Assembly: GCF_004124315.2 (NCBI RefSeq)
Contig: NZ_CP096889.1
Coordinates: 3,145,001-3,209,000 of the forward strand
Source: Bacillus cabrialesii
GTDB taxonomy: Bacteria; Bacillota; Bacilli; Bacillales; Bacillaceae
Reading direction: 5' to 3'
Length of the DNA: 64,000 bases
Under the pieces are notes generated by a model that saw nothing but the letters and a program-made list of their open reading frames with translations, made no database searches and was not told where the DNA came from. Shown here piece by piece: positions 25,042-33,678 of the stretch (position 1 is the stretch's first letter; each line of letters begins with the position of its first letter). The position numbers were made by a program, and so were the translations under genes.

Positions 25042-26246
25042 CACCACTCCAGAGCTTCCAGATAACACTCATACGCTTCTTCTTTGTCCAGTTCTTTGCC
25101 TAATTCTGTGCAGGTGTCCCAGTTGTTGCTTTCGATTAATTTCACAAGCTGAAGCATTTGGTAGTAGTCGTTTTGATGGCCTAATAACGCTTGTCCGACT
25201 TCATCTATTAAAGGCAATTCTTGAATAATGTCCTCTATTTCTCTGTGCAGCAGGGTGTCTATGAGAGAAAACATGCCGATCAGCATATAAGAAGCCGGCT
25301 GCGGCCGGGCTGTTTTTCTAGCCAGCAGCTCACAAAGCTTTGCTCTCATCAAAGAAATCTTAATGATTTCGTGCTTGCTGGAATTCCCTTTTCTGCTTAA
25401 ATCTTTAAAGGAAAGAATGTAGATCCACCGTTTGATTTCATTAAACCCTAGCAGCATAATGGCCTGTTGAATGCTATCAATTTTCTGGCTGAGCCGGCTG
25501 TGGGAGGAGTTTAAAAATTTTAAGATTTGATAGGACAGTGATAAATCCCGCTCTATGTACTCTGTCACACGTTTTATGTTGGGCTGCTCTTTGCTCAATT
25601 CGTTAAGCAGTTCATAGTAAGAATAAAAATGGGTAGAAAGATCATGCCCGCTGATGATGCGCGGCTCGCTGAAAAAGTAGCCCTGGAATAACTGAAAGCC
25701 GTCTTGGGCCGCCTGTTTATATTCTTTTCGGGTCTCTACTTTTTCCGCTAAAAAAATCAAGCCGCTGCAGCCGTAGGTTTGCAAAATTTTTCTGCGTTCC
25801 ATTCGTGTTGTTTTGAGAAAATCAATTTTCAATATATCAATATAGCTCATGAGCTTTTCAAGTAAGTCTTCATTTTGCGGGTTTATTGCATAAAAATCAT
25901 CGAGTGCCAGCATATACCCCATTTTTTTCAACTCTTTGCATCTAGAGATGAGGGCCGGCGTGATCGGTATATCTTCAAGGATTTCAATGACAAGCTGTTT
26001 CGGATTGAAGGAGGTGGGAAGGTTTGAAAACATCAGGCTTTCCGTAAAATTAACAAAACAGCGTTTTCCTTCCGTCAGCTTCTCAATTCCGATGTTTAAA
26101 AAGCTGTTGATTACCAAGTCTGTTGTTGCCTGATCGCCGTCTTTAGCGCTATACACATTCTCTTCGCTCTCTCTATAAAGCAGTTCATAAGCAACAACCT
26201 GTTCTTTTCTATTAAAAATAGGCTGTCTTGCAACAAACACCCTCAT
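25017..26246 (-). CDS. yuxH: EAL/HDOD-domain signalling protein
   Basis: A 409-residue YuxH/CdgJ-type protein: an N-terminal EAL-like domain (about 1-200) joined to an HDOD domain (about 205-390). The family opening FVARQPIFNRKEQVVAYELLYR has YELL where active phosphodiesterases have ExL, so cyclic-di-GMP hydrolysis is doubtful. The domain pair suggests signal-responsive scaffolding; the biological role is not established here. It converges with yuzC, and a weak hairpin (24994-25016) directly after its stop lies within yuzC coding sequence. Confidence 0.88.
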   Translation of the reverse strand: MRVFVARQPIFNRKEQVVAYELLYRESEENVYSAKDGDQATTDLVINSFLNIGIEKLTEGKRCFVNFTESLMFSNLPTSFNPKQLVIEILEDIPITPALISRCKELKKMGYMLALDDFYAINPQNEDLLEKLMSYIDILKIDFLKTTRMERRKILQTYGCSGLIFLAEKVETRKEYKQAAQDGFQLFQGYFFSEPRIISGHDLSTHFYSYYELLNELSKEQPNIKRVTEYIERDLSLSYQILKFLNSSHSRLSQKIDSIQQAIMLLGFNEIKRWIYILSFKDLSRKGNSSKHEIIKISLMRAKLCELLARKTARPQPASYMLIGMFSLIDTLLHREIEDIIQELPLIDEVGQALLGHQNDYYQMLQLVKLIESNNWDTCTELGKELDKEEAYECYLEALEWCHKLMDAK

Positions 26247-26339
26247 TGGTTTATCCCCCTTACAATACGCGCGGCTTTCACCCCTAAGTATAACAAATAA
26301 TTTGACGAAAATTGTCTAAACATGAAAAATAATATATGC

Positions 26340-26386
26340 ATAAAGAAAACTGGCCTCTTCGCGAACGAAAGGCCAGTTTTCTTTAT
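26340..26386 (-). terminator. Terminator of pncAB
   Basis: AAAGAAAACTGGCC pairs with GGCCAGTTTTCTTT around a 14-base loop. It lies directly after the pncB stop on the minus strand, and its outer stem supplies the T-rich tail. The stem is symmetric, so it could work on both strands. Confidence 0.85.
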
Positions 26387-27855
26387 TCTTCCTCAAGCTC
26401 TTCTTCAAGTCTGCTTTTCACTTCGTGTATCCGCTGCATTTTATTGCTCCAGCAGTCCTCGCTTAAATCAACCGGATATTCCTCCGGCTTGCTGATTCTC
26501 TTATATTCCTCCCACAGCAGGCTGAGGTTATCCTGCACATACTGCTGTATGTCTGAGATCTCAGGATTTTGGTAGCAAAGAATGCCTTTTTCAAAAATCA
26601 GCTCGTGAAGATCCTTCGCATAAAAATTCGTGACAAATTTGCTGATGAATGTATGAACCGGGTGGAACATTCTGAGCCGCTTCTGATCATTCACCTGCTC
26701 ATCATAAAGCGCAATATAGTCGCCCTCAGAATGATGATTGAGCTGATTGATAATGCGGTACACTTTCTTTCTGCCCGGCGTCGTCACTTTTTCAGGATTA
26801 GATGAAATTTTGATCGTATCGACCAATTTCCCGTCTTCTTCAATGGCAACGAGCTTGTAAACCGCGCCGAGAGCCGGCTGGTCATAGGCTGTAATCAGCT
26901 TCGTACCGACACCCCAGACATCAATGCGCGCTCCCTGGGCCTTCAAATTCATAATGGTATGCTCATCTAAATCACTTGAAGCAATGACTTTCGCATCTGT
27001 AAATCCTGCTTCATCAAGCATTTTCCGGGCTTTTTTTGACAGATATGCCAAGTCGCCGCTGTCGAGGCGGATGCCGATGAAATTGATGCGGTCACCGAAT
27101 TCCTTGGCAACCCGAATCGCATTCGGCATGCCTGAACGAAGCGTGTCATACGTGTCGACCAAGAAGACGCAATCCTTATGCGTTTCCGCGTATTTTTTGA
27201 AAGCTGTATATTCATCGCGGTAAGCCTGTACAAGCGCATGCGCATGTGTGCCGGATACCGGGATATTAAAGCGCTTTCCGGCTCTTACATTGCTTGTCGC
27301 GCTGAAACCCCCGATTAAGGCCGCTCTCGCTCCCCACATAGCCGCATCCATTTCATGCGCGCGTCTTGTTCCAAATTCAAGTGCGACTTCATCACCGATG
27401 ACGCCTTTAATCCGGGCAGCCTTTGTTGCGATTAATGTTTGGTAGTTCACAATATTAAGCAAGGCCGTTTCAATCAGCTGCGCTTCTACCAGCGGAGCCT
27501 CCACCCTCATAATCGGCTCATTGTTAAATACGAGCTCTCCTTCTTTCATGGAATAAAGTGAACCTGTAAACGTTAAATCGCGCAAATATTCAATAAAATC
27601 TTCATGATACCCGAGTTCATCCTGTAAATAATTCAAATCGCTATCCGTAAACTTAAAATTTTCCAAGTATTCGATGGCTTTTTCCAAGCCCGCAAATACC
27701 GCATAGCCATTTTCAAACGGAAGCCTTCTGAAAAAAAGCTCGAAAATCGCTTTCTTTTCATGAATGCCATCTCTCCAGTAGGTTTCCGCCATATTGATTT
27801 GATAAAGGTCTGTATGTAATGACAGGCTGTCATCTTTAAATCCGTACTCTAACAC
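26383..27855 (-). CDS. pncB: Nicotinate phosphoribosyltransferase
   Basis: A 490-residue enzyme that converts nicotinate and phosphoribosyl diphosphate, with ATP, into nicotinate mononucleotide for NAD salvage. It shows family stretches LHTDLYQINMAETYWRDG at the N terminus, EFGTRRAHEMDAA and GFSATSNVRAGKRFNIPVSGTHAHA in the middle, including the active-site His, and IRLDSGDLAYLSKKAR. It follows pncA by 15 bases on the same strand, so deamidation and phosphoribosylation of nicotinamide are co-expressed. Confidence 0.95.
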   Translation of the reverse strand: MLEYGFKDDSLSLHTDLYQINMAETYWRDGIHEKKAIFELFFRRLPFENGYAVFAGLEKAIEYLENFKFTDSDLNYLQDELGYHEDFIEYLRDLTFTGSLYSMKEGELVFNNEPIMRVEAPLVEAQLIETALLNIVNYQTLIATKAARIKGVIGDEVALEFGTRRAHEMDAAMWGARAALIGGFSATSNVRAGKRFNIPVSGTHAHALVQAYRDEYTAFKKYAETHKDCVFLVDTYDTLRSGMPNAIRVAKEFGDRINFIGIRLDSGDLAYLSKKARKMLDEAGFTDAKVIASSDLDEHTIMNLKAQGARIDVWGVGTKLITAYDQPALGAVYKLVAIEEDGKLVDTIKISSNPEKVTTPGRKKVYRIINQLNHHSEGDYIALYDEQVNDQKRLRMFHPVHTFISKFVTNFYAKDLHELIFEKGILCYQNPEISDIQQYVQDNLSLLWEEYKRISKPEEYPVDLSEDCWSNKMQRIHEVKSRLEEELEEE

Positions 27856-27870
27856 TGTTTTTCCCCTTCC

Positions 27871-28422
27871 TTACTCTGCCACTTGCGCTCCGATGCTGTT
27901 TGCAAAATGGGAAAGAGCCCACGTGTGCCCCTCCTGATTAAAGCTGGCAACAGCCTGTTTGTGCACAACAATCCGGAAACCTTTGTTGTATGCGTCAACC
28001 GCTGTATGCAATACACAAATATCTGTGCAGACACCGGCAAGATGCAGTTCGCCAATCTGCCGCTCTCTGAGTTTGAGCTCTAAATCAGTTCCCGCAAAAG
28101 CAGAATATCTCGTTTTTTCCATGTAGTAAACATTTGGTTCATGTTCATGTTTCTGATATAGAGGCAAAAGCTTTCCGTACAGATCTTTTCCTTCCGTGCC
28201 TTTAACATTATGCGGAGGAAAAAGACGGGTTTCAGGGTGATATTGATCCCCTTCATCATGAGAATCTACTGCTAATACGACGTAATCACCGTTTGCGATG
28301 AATTCTTCGGTCAAATTGACGATCGCCTCTTCAATCATTCTGCCGGGCTCCCCGCAGGTCAATGTTCCGTCACTCGCCACAAAATCATTCGTATAATCAA
28401 TACAAATAAGTGCTTTTTTCAT
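27871..28422 (-). CDS. pncA: Nicotinamidase
   Basis: A 183-residue isochorismatase-fold amidase that hydrolyses nicotinamide to nicotinate. The catalytic triad is visible: Asp in ICIDYTNDF, Lys in MEKTRYSAF, and Cys in GVCTDICVLHT; VDSHDEGDQYHPET carries the metal-binding His and Asp. ATG at 28422 is preceded by GGGGAGG; a 22-codon upstream extension has no such site. First gene of the pair with pncB. Confidence 0.94.
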   Translation of the reverse strand: MKKALICIDYTNDFVASDGTLTCGEPGRMIEEAIVNLTEEFIANGDYVVLAVDSHDEGDQYHPETRLFPPHNVKGTEGKDLYGKLLPLYQKHEHEPNVYYMEKTRYSAFAGTDLELKLRERQIGELHLAGVCTDICVLHTAVDAYNKGFRIVVHKQAVASFNQEGHTWALSHFANSIGAQVAE

Positions 28423-28491
28423 AGCCGGCCTCCCCGCCATCAGTATGAGAACATTATATCTTATCTCCAGTTGTAAGTGAATTGCCATGAA

Positions 28492-28518
28492 TAAAAAGAC
28501 AAACGGTCTGTTTGTCTC
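28492..28518 (-). terminator. Terminator of yueI
   Basis: AGACAAAC pairs with GTTTGTCT around a five-base loop and is followed on the minus strand by TTTTTAT. It starts next to the yueI stop codon. Confidence 0.85.
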
Positions 28519-28917
28519 TTAAGGTTTCAGCACTGACCTGTTAAAAATGTCGTCCTGAACATATATCAATTCACGATTCACAGCGATGCCAGACGCAATG
28601 ACAAGGCCTAAAGGCGTATGAAACTGAAGATCAGATACGATCTTGAAGTGCACTCCGTTCCGGTTCGCCATTTGGATATAGGGGGAGTAAGACTGATACT
28701 GAAGCTCTCCATTAATTAAAAGGGTTATGTTTTTGCCGCTTTTGAGCGCGTGCTCCGCTTCTTCATACGGCTTGCTTCTGAGCACCTGTCCTTTCGTCAG
28801 TGCCAAAAGCACTCTTTCCCTTAATGAGCCTAAAAACAAATGGCGCTCGTCAGGCTTTGTCTCCAAGGCTCCGTACATTCCTTGCTGCAAATAAAGATCG
28901 ATTTTCTCTTCACTCAA
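28519..28917 (-). CDS. yueI: DUF1694-family protein
   Basis: A 132-residue soluble protein of the YueI/DUF1694 family, recognised by FLGSLRERVLLALTKGQV and ALKSGKNITLLINGEL. The family has a ribosomal-protein-like fold in a solved member, as I recall; function is unknown. It stands alone between pncA and yueH with its own terminator; AGGACGAGC precedes the start. Confidence 0.85.
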   Translation of the reverse strand: MSEEKIDLYLQQGMYGALETKPDERHLFLGSLRERVLLALTKGQVLRSKPYEEAEHALKSGKNITLLINGELQYQSYSPYIQMANRNGVHFKIVSDLQFHTPLGLVIASGIAVNRELIYVQDDIFNRSVLKP

Positions 28918-28988
28918 AAGCTCGTCCTCCCGTCTTGTTTGTCTTCATTATCACCTGATCAGGCAGGAGCTAAACTTTCAAGGGCAGT

Positions 28989-29237
28989 TTACATTTCCGT
29001 TACCCAATGGATGATTTTTTTGGCCAGCTCATCAGCGACAGCTTCTTCTGTATGCCGGCGCAACGAAGCTTCAAGCCGTTCAGGCAGAGATGCTTTATCT
29101 TCTTCATAAGAAATGATCGTGCTCCACTCCAGCTGCGGAACCGCTACAAGCGTGCGCAGTTCTTTTCTGTTTTCATGCAGATACACGTCTGTGATCATTC
29201 CGGTTTCCGTGGTGATATTCGCTTTTCTAATTTTCAT
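28989..29237 (-). CDS. yueH: YueH-family small protein
   Basis: An 82-residue acidic protein (MKIRKANITTETGMITDVYL...). The ATG at 29237 was chosen because GGAGAGG lies upstream and the remaining 17-codon extension is a hydrophobic run unlike the rest. Recognised as the YueH family; no function is known. It lies upstream of yueI on the same strand. Confidence 0.82.
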   Translation of the reverse strand: MKIRKANITTETGMITDVYLHENRKELRTLVAVPQLEWSTIISYEEDKASLPERLEASLRRHTEEAVADELAKKIIHWVTEM

Positions 29238-29275
29238 AACATGACCTCTCCATTTAAAGATTAACCATATTATAC

Positions 29276-29311
29276 AATAAAAAAGCAACAGCCTCTCATA
29301 AAAAGGCTGTT
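29276..29311 (-). terminator. Terminator of yueG
   Basis: AACAGCCT pairs with AGGCTGTT and is followed on the minus strand by GCTTTTTTATT, directly after the yueG stop. Confidence 0.85.
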
Positions 29312-29531
29312 ACCCGTTAAACGAAACTGTTTCATCAATGATATCGGCATCTTTGAAAAATGTTTTACTCGTTTGGTTATTCATCTTCACAAAATCACCA
29401 AGCTGAAAGGCGCCAGAGCCCGCCCCAGAGTGAGCTGCGCTTTTGGGCGAAATCGCAAACACGTCTCCAAAGCTCGCCGCGGCATTACCCGTAACTGACA
29501 TAATATAAATCGGACCCACAATCGCAGGCAT
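29310..29531 (-). CDS. yueG: GerPA/GerPF-like spore germination protein
   Basis: A 73-residue protein of the GerPF family: it starts PAIVGPIYIMSVTGNAAASFGDVF and contains GSGSGA-like glycine/serine motifs and FVKMNNQTSKTFFKDADIID, typical of the GerPA/PF group that helps germinants cross the spore coat. The start at 29531 follows GGAGGTGGGG. Expression in the mother cell is expected for the family but no sigma-K or sigma-E promoter was verified. Confidence 0.85.
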   Translation of the reverse strand: MPAIVGPIYIMSVTGNAAASFGDVFAISPKSAAHSGAGSGAFQLGDFVKMNNQTSKTFFKDADIIDETVSFNG

Positions 29532-29590
29532 TTCCCCACCTCCGCATTGATTTACAGCATCATATGCAAAGATGCGCAAATGGTGCCCGC

Positions 29591-30700
29591 CTATTCAGCG
29601 GACTTTGCGTCTTCTTCAAGACGTGACCGCTGGCGCAGTTTGATCAAGCGGACAATATTCAAGAAGAATGCCTTCACTACAGCGTAGACCGGCACCGCTA
29701 AAATCATGCCGAGAATGCCGCCGAAGCTTCCCGCTCCGATCAACAGCAAAATAATTGTAAGCGGATGCGTATTCAGACGCTTTCCGATTACGAGAGGAGA
29801 AAGAAGATTCCCGTCGAGCTGCTGAACGACGACAACCACAATAATCGCAAACAGCGCTTTGGCCGGCGAGTCCATAAAGCCGACAATGACAGCCGGAGCA
29901 GCACCGAGAAAAGGCCCGACATAAGGAATGATATTGGTAATCGCCATGACAATCCCAAGAATCAGGGCATACGGCAGCCCGGCAATTAAATAGCCGATAA
30001 AACACGCTGTTCCGACAAAAAGACAGATTAACAGCTGTCCCTGAAAATAAGCCGCAAGCGTATCGGATAAATCTTTAAAAATCTTTAAGCCTTCTGTCCG
30101 ATAAGAAGCCGGTAGAATTTTTACTGCCAGGTTCGGAAAGCGGTGTCCGTCTTTCAGCATGTAAAAAAGGATAAATGGAACCGTAATAATAACAAGCGTG
30201 ATGTTTGTCACGACGCCAAACACCGCAGATAAACTGGACGTGATATTTTGCGGCAGGTTTTGGAGAAAGCTTGTTGCCGACTGTTCAATTTTTGATATCG
30301 ATACATAATCCTGAGTCATCATCCAGGTAAACCATTGGGAATGGGACAAATCCTTTGTCAGCGACTGAATCTGTTTTATATAATCAGGAAGATTGTTAAA
30401 CAGCCCGGTCACTTGCGATGTAATGACAGGTCCCACCGACGCTGAAACGAAGGCAAGCAAACCGATAAACAGTAAATAGATCAATAGAATGGATAATGTC
30501 CGCGGAATTTTTTTCTCAAGCAGTCGGACGACCGGATTAAAAATGAAATACAAAATTCCCGCAATCAGCATCGGGAAAAACAATGTCGAGATAAAAACAA
30601 TAAACGGCTGAAACACAAATGAAACTTTTGTTGCTACGAAAATAATCAGCAAAACAAATAAAATCTGCAATGTCCAGAAATGGACTTTTGATTTCAACAA
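29591..30700 (-). CDS. yueF: AI-2E family (YueF) membrane transporter
   Basis: A 369-residue membrane protein of the AI-2E/PerM family with about eight hydrophobic segments, a soluble middle domain (roughly 80-200), and family residues LPYALILGIVMAITNIIPYVGPFLGA. Relatives export autoinducer-2 or act as Na+/H+ antiporters; which applies here is not visible. RBS AGGAGG lies before the start. Divergent from yuzE. Confidence 0.9.
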   Translation of the reverse strand: MLKSKVHFWTLQILFVLLIIFVATKVSFVFQPFIVFISTLFFPMLIAGILYFIFNPVVRLLEKKIPRTLSILLIYLLFIGLLAFVSASVGPVITSQVTGLFNNLPDYIKQIQSLTKDLSHSQWFTWMMTQDYVSISKIEQSATSFLQNLPQNITSSLSAVFGVVTNITLVIITVPFILFYMLKDGHRFPNLAVKILPASYRTEGLKIFKDLSDTLAAYFQGQLLICLFVGTACFIGYLIAGLPYALILGIVMAITNIIPYVGPFLGAAPAVIVGFMDSPAKALFAIIVVVVVQQLDGNLLSPLVIGKRLNTHPLTIILLLIGAGSFGGILGMILAVPVYAVVKAFFLNIVRLIKLRQRSRLEEDAKSAE

Positions 30701-30814
30701 GCTTTGTTCCTCCTAGTTTTTCTTTGTCTGTCAGATAAAAGGGCTTATACCCCATCATTGTAACAAAAATGAACTCATATCAGAACTCTTAATATAATGA
30801 AAGGAGTATTAGCG

Positions 30815-31198
30815 ATGAAGGCAGTGACATATGATAAAGATTTAGAATTAGCTTATATTCATCTTCTTCCTCCGAAAGAGAGCGGGAATGTGTGGTCAGA
30901 GGAGCTTAGCGTCAATGATTGTATCCTGCTGGATATCAGTCAAGACGGCAAAATCGCCGGATTCGAATGTTTTGGTGAGGCAGCAGTGCTCTGTGCCCCG
31001 TTTGCCGGGAAATCCCGATGATATGTAAAAGATGCGGACGGCTATCAATTTCGTGTCCGTCAACATGTTTCAGTCCGTTCCAGCTATACAGCGTACGGCG
31101 CCACTTTTTGTTTTTCAGATGGTGAATATCGGGAATTTGCCGGTTTTGACCTTGACGAATCGATGTATCACAGCTCGTTTTTTGCAGCGCTTAACTGA
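30815..31198 (+). pseudogene. yuzE: yuzE-like DUF2283 gene interrupted by in-frame TGA
   Basis: The first part, 68 codons from ATG 30815 (AAAGGAG before it), encodes a DUF2283-like domain (KAVTYDKDLELAYIHLLPP, CILLDISQDGKIAGFE). A TGA at 31019-31021 stops it. The same frame then continues without a stop for 58 more codons to TGA 31196-31198 and reads like protein (VKDADGYQFRVRQHVSVRS, FAGFDLDESMYHSSFF). The second half has no ATG with a ribosome site near its start. A terminator follows the second stop, not the first. I infer a 126-residue ancestral gene broken by one nonsense change; a short functional first-half product remains possible. Confidence 0.7.
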
Positions 31199-31231
31199 AA
31201 AATAGGACGTCCCGGTGTACGCCTATTTTTC
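31197..31231 (+). terminator. Terminator after the yuzE frame
   Basis: GAAAAATAGG pairs with CCTATTTTTC, with extra pairing inside the loop and T residues in the outer stem. It directly follows the downstream TGA of the yuzE reading frame and also lies just beyond the convergent yuzF. Confidence 0.75.
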
Positions 31232-31245
31232 ATGCGCAAGCACTG

Positions 31246-31482
31246 TTAAACCCGCTCACTGTAATCTGGGGTGACGGAAATCATGTGCTGGATTCTGATC
31301 AAACAAATAGAATTTCGGGCTCCTTCAATTGTGATATGGTCAGGTTTTACATCGATCAGTCTGCCTCTGACCGTATCTCGTACTGTCTGTATAACGAACC
31401 TTGAGCCGATGAGCTTTTTAATGGTCTGATAGACATAAGGATCGACTAAAGAGACCAGTTGCGGACTACCTTGGTTGACCAT
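31246..31482 (-). CDS. yuzF: DUF2642-type small protein
   Basis: A 78-residue protein resembling YuzF/CotP-adjacent DUF2642 proteins: LVSLVDPYVYQTIKKLIGSRFVIQTVRDTVRGRLIDVKPDHITIE is a small beta-rich Sm-like region. I recognise it by position and size. Relatives are often sporulation-associated; function unknown. AAAGGGGATT is the likely ribosome site. Confidence 0.75.
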   Translation of the reverse strand: MVNQGSPQLVSLVDPYVYQTIKKLIGSRFVIQTVRDTVRGRLIDVKPDHITIEGARNSICLIRIQHMISVTPDYSERV

Positions 31483-31667
31483 ACTTTAATCCCCTTTTGA
31501 TGTTTTATCTCAGTTTATGCCGCAATTATGGATAATGACACAGGCTTACCTGATAAAACGAGGGCTTCGGGGACTTAGGAGAAGATGTGCAAAAGCGGGT
31601 GTAAAGGAAATGGTGATGAAGCGAAACAGCGAAGAAAGCTGGCGCTGTTCCGTGTAGAAAGCGGGAC

Positions 31668-32198
31668 TTATACAGGCTTTATCATAGATGACTGGGCTTG
31701 GTCGATTAATTGGTCCAGCTTTTCTATTTTTTTACGAGCGGTGGAAGAATCGATTTGGCGGTAATGATGGTGGCCGCCCGGCTCTTCATCAAGTTCGTCC
31801 GCTTTTTTGACAATCTGCTGCAGCGTGTTTTTATCTAATTCGCCTTCAGGCAAATATGAATCGGTATGAAGCAAAATGGCAAGGGCAATCTCTTTTGCCG
31901 CTCTCGGTTCCTCGCCAAGCCGAATCAGAAGCTTATGCGCCCGTTCCGCTCCTTTGATGGCATGGATGTCATTTCTTTTGTATTTCTCATAATCCCACTT
32001 ACCGTCTGTATACCATTCATAATGGCCGATGTCATGCAGCAGCGCCGCTTTTGCAGCTAAATCAGGGTTGATGTCAGCCTTTACAGACAGCCTGAATGCA
32101 TGATAAGCGCAGGCAATGGCATGTGCCACGCCGGAGCGCTGCAGATATTTTTGTGCAATTGGATGGGTGAAAACATCCATTAATGTAACCTTTCTCAT
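31668..32198 (-). CDS. yueE: HD-domain phosphohydrolase
   Basis: A 176-residue HD-domain protein with the metal-binding motif ALLHDIGHYEWYTDGKW near residues 52-68 and a second histidine-containing segment AILLHTDSY. Members hydrolyse phosphoesters such as nucleotides; substrate unknown. ATG preceded by AAGGAGGGG. The 185 bases between its 3' end and yuzF show no gene or strong hairpin. Confidence 0.86.
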   Translation of the reverse strand: MRKVTLMDVFTHPIAQKYLQRSGVAHAIACAYHAFRLSVKADINPDLAAKAALLHDIGHYEWYTDGKWDYEKYKRNDIHAIKGAERAHKLLIRLGEEPRAAKEIALAILLHTDSYLPEGELDKNTLQQIVKKADELDEEPGGHHHYRQIDSSTARKKIEKLDQLIDQAQSSMIKPV

Positions 32199-32349
32199 GG
32201 AAACCCCTCCTTTAGATATTTTTAGAATCCTAACATAATTTCAAGAGAAACTCAATTGTTATGTCACATCATTGTTATACCCCAAAAGCAGGGTTTCAGT
32301 CAGTATATGCGGCTGTTCAACAACATGCGCGGGCAATTACCCTTTTTTA

Positions 32350-32378
32350 TAAAAAAAAGAGCAGAAAATATCTGCTCT
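32350..32378 (-). terminator. Terminator of yueD
   Basis: GAGCAGA (32359-32365) pairs with TCTGCTC (32371-32377), followed on the minus strand by a run of eight T residues. It ends the minus-strand yuk/yue transcript at the yueD stop. Confidence 0.88.
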
Positions 32379-33108
32379 ACAAAAACTCTTTTATATCATA
32401 AATGCGGCCATTTTCCGCGCCTGTTTCTAATAAAGAAAGCAGTGTGCCGGCAATAAAGGCCGGACTGCGAAGGCTTCCTGTTTCATTTAATTTCCGGAAC
32501 CGTTCAATGTCGTGGAAATCCTTTTTCGATGAAGATCGGATGACAGCCTGCATCTCAGTATCCATAACACCTGGTGAGAAAGAAATCATGTTCACCGGCA
32601 GCTCTTCATCCCCTTGTTCAAATCCGAATGTCCTTGTAAACATGTCAAGGCCGGCTTTTGAACTGCAATACGCGCTCCATCCTTTATAGGGGTTTTTGGC
32701 TGCGCCTGACGTAATGTTGACAACCGTTTTTTTGCCGCTGTATAAAGCAAACCGTTTTGTAAACAGCTGACTCAAAAGCACGGGAGCAGTCAGGTTCAGC
32801 TGATAATGGCGCTGCAGCTCATCAAGAGACGCTTCGCCGGCGCGTTTGATTGGCGTTACCATTCCGGCGTTATTAATCAGGGTAATACCTGAATACCGAT
32901 CTGGATTGATTGATGAGAGCAATGTTTCAAATTGCTGTTCAGCTTCTTCGAGATTGATGAGATCTATTTGATGCTGCGTCAGTTTTTCATGAAAGACGTC
33001 CGATTTCGTTCTGGATAAAGCATGGACTTCATGGCCCTTCTCTAAAGCCTGCAATGCAATGGCTTCACCCAATCCTTTTGACGCTCCTGTGATGATATAA
33101 AGTTCCAT
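32377..33108 (-). CDS. yueD: Short-chain dehydrogenase (benzil/sepiapterin reductase-like)
   Basis: A 243-residue SDR oxidoreductase with the Rossmann nucleotide motif TGASKGLGEA near residues 7-16, NNAG in the middle, and the catalytic Tyr-Lys of YCSSKAG. YueD is described as a stereoselective benzil reductase with NADPH. The start at 33108 follows AAGGAGGAGG. It lies at the 3' end of the type VII cluster but shows no sequence link to secretion. Confidence 0.92.
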   Translation of the reverse strand: MELYIITGASKGLGEAIALQALEKGHEVHALSRTKSDVFHEKLTQHQIDLINLEEAEQQFETLLSSINPDRYSGITLINNAGMVTPIKRAGEASLDELQRHYQLNLTAPVLLSQLFTKRFALYSGKKTVVNITSGAAKNPYKGWSAYCSSKAGLDMFTRTFGFEQGDEELPVNMISFSPGVMDTEMQAVIRSSSKKDFHDIERFRKLNETGSLRSPAFIAGTLLSLLETGAENGRIYDIKEFL

Positions 33109-33171
33109 TGGAAACCTCCTCCTTCCGTTCCTATTGTACGTACCGCCTTTACTCAACACAAGCACGGGAGC

Positions 33172-33678
33172 CTACGCCTTTTTGTTCTCCTGCGCTGTCA
33201 CTTTTGGGATGAGGAACACAATGCCTGCAATGCCGAGCAGGATCAGCACGACATAGATAATCGGAAGCAGAAGTGAAGATGTTTCTTGTTCTCCTTCTGT
33301 TTCCGTGGATGACGCCTTTGTGATTGGTTTTTCCGCGAAGGTAATTCCGAGCTGTTTCGATTGGGCCCTAATTGTGTTGGATTCCTCGGGATTCGTTGAT
33401 GTAAACAAATCTTTTATCAGCTCGGCGTCTTTGTCCTCCGGCTTATCAAAAGTGATATCCTTCTGTTCCTCAGGCAATTCTGTTTTCTCTTCATAGTAGG
33501 TGTCTTCATGCAAATAATTCGTATCGATTTCAATGTCTTTTTTTTCATATTGGTTTGGCGCGACATCTGTATTTTCTTCGGTTTCGGCAGCGGCGGCAGA
33601 GGGTATGAAAAGGGAAAAGGAGAGCATACAAATCATGATCCCCTTTTCCATGCTGCGATTACGCTTCATACGTTTCAT
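33172..33678 (-). CDS. yueC: Type VII secretion membrane protein (EssA-like)
   Basis: A 168-residue bitopic protein: N-terminal signal or anchor (about 10-30), an acidic exterior region (40-140), then one C-terminal membrane helix (LLLPIIYVVLILLGIAGIVFLIPKV). The topology and place after yueB match EssA of staphylococcal type VII systems. Its first 20 bases overlap the yueB end, implying coupling; downstream ATGs exist, so the exact start is uncertain. Confidence 0.82.
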   Translation of the reverse strand: MKRMKRNRSMEKGIMICMLSFSLFIPSAAAAETEENTDVAPNQYEKKDIEIDTNYLHEDTYYEEKTELPEEQKDITFDKPEDKDAELIKDLFTSTNPEESNTIRAQSKQLGITFAEKPITKASSTETEGEQETSSLLLPIIYVVLILLGIAGIVFLIPKVTAQENKKA

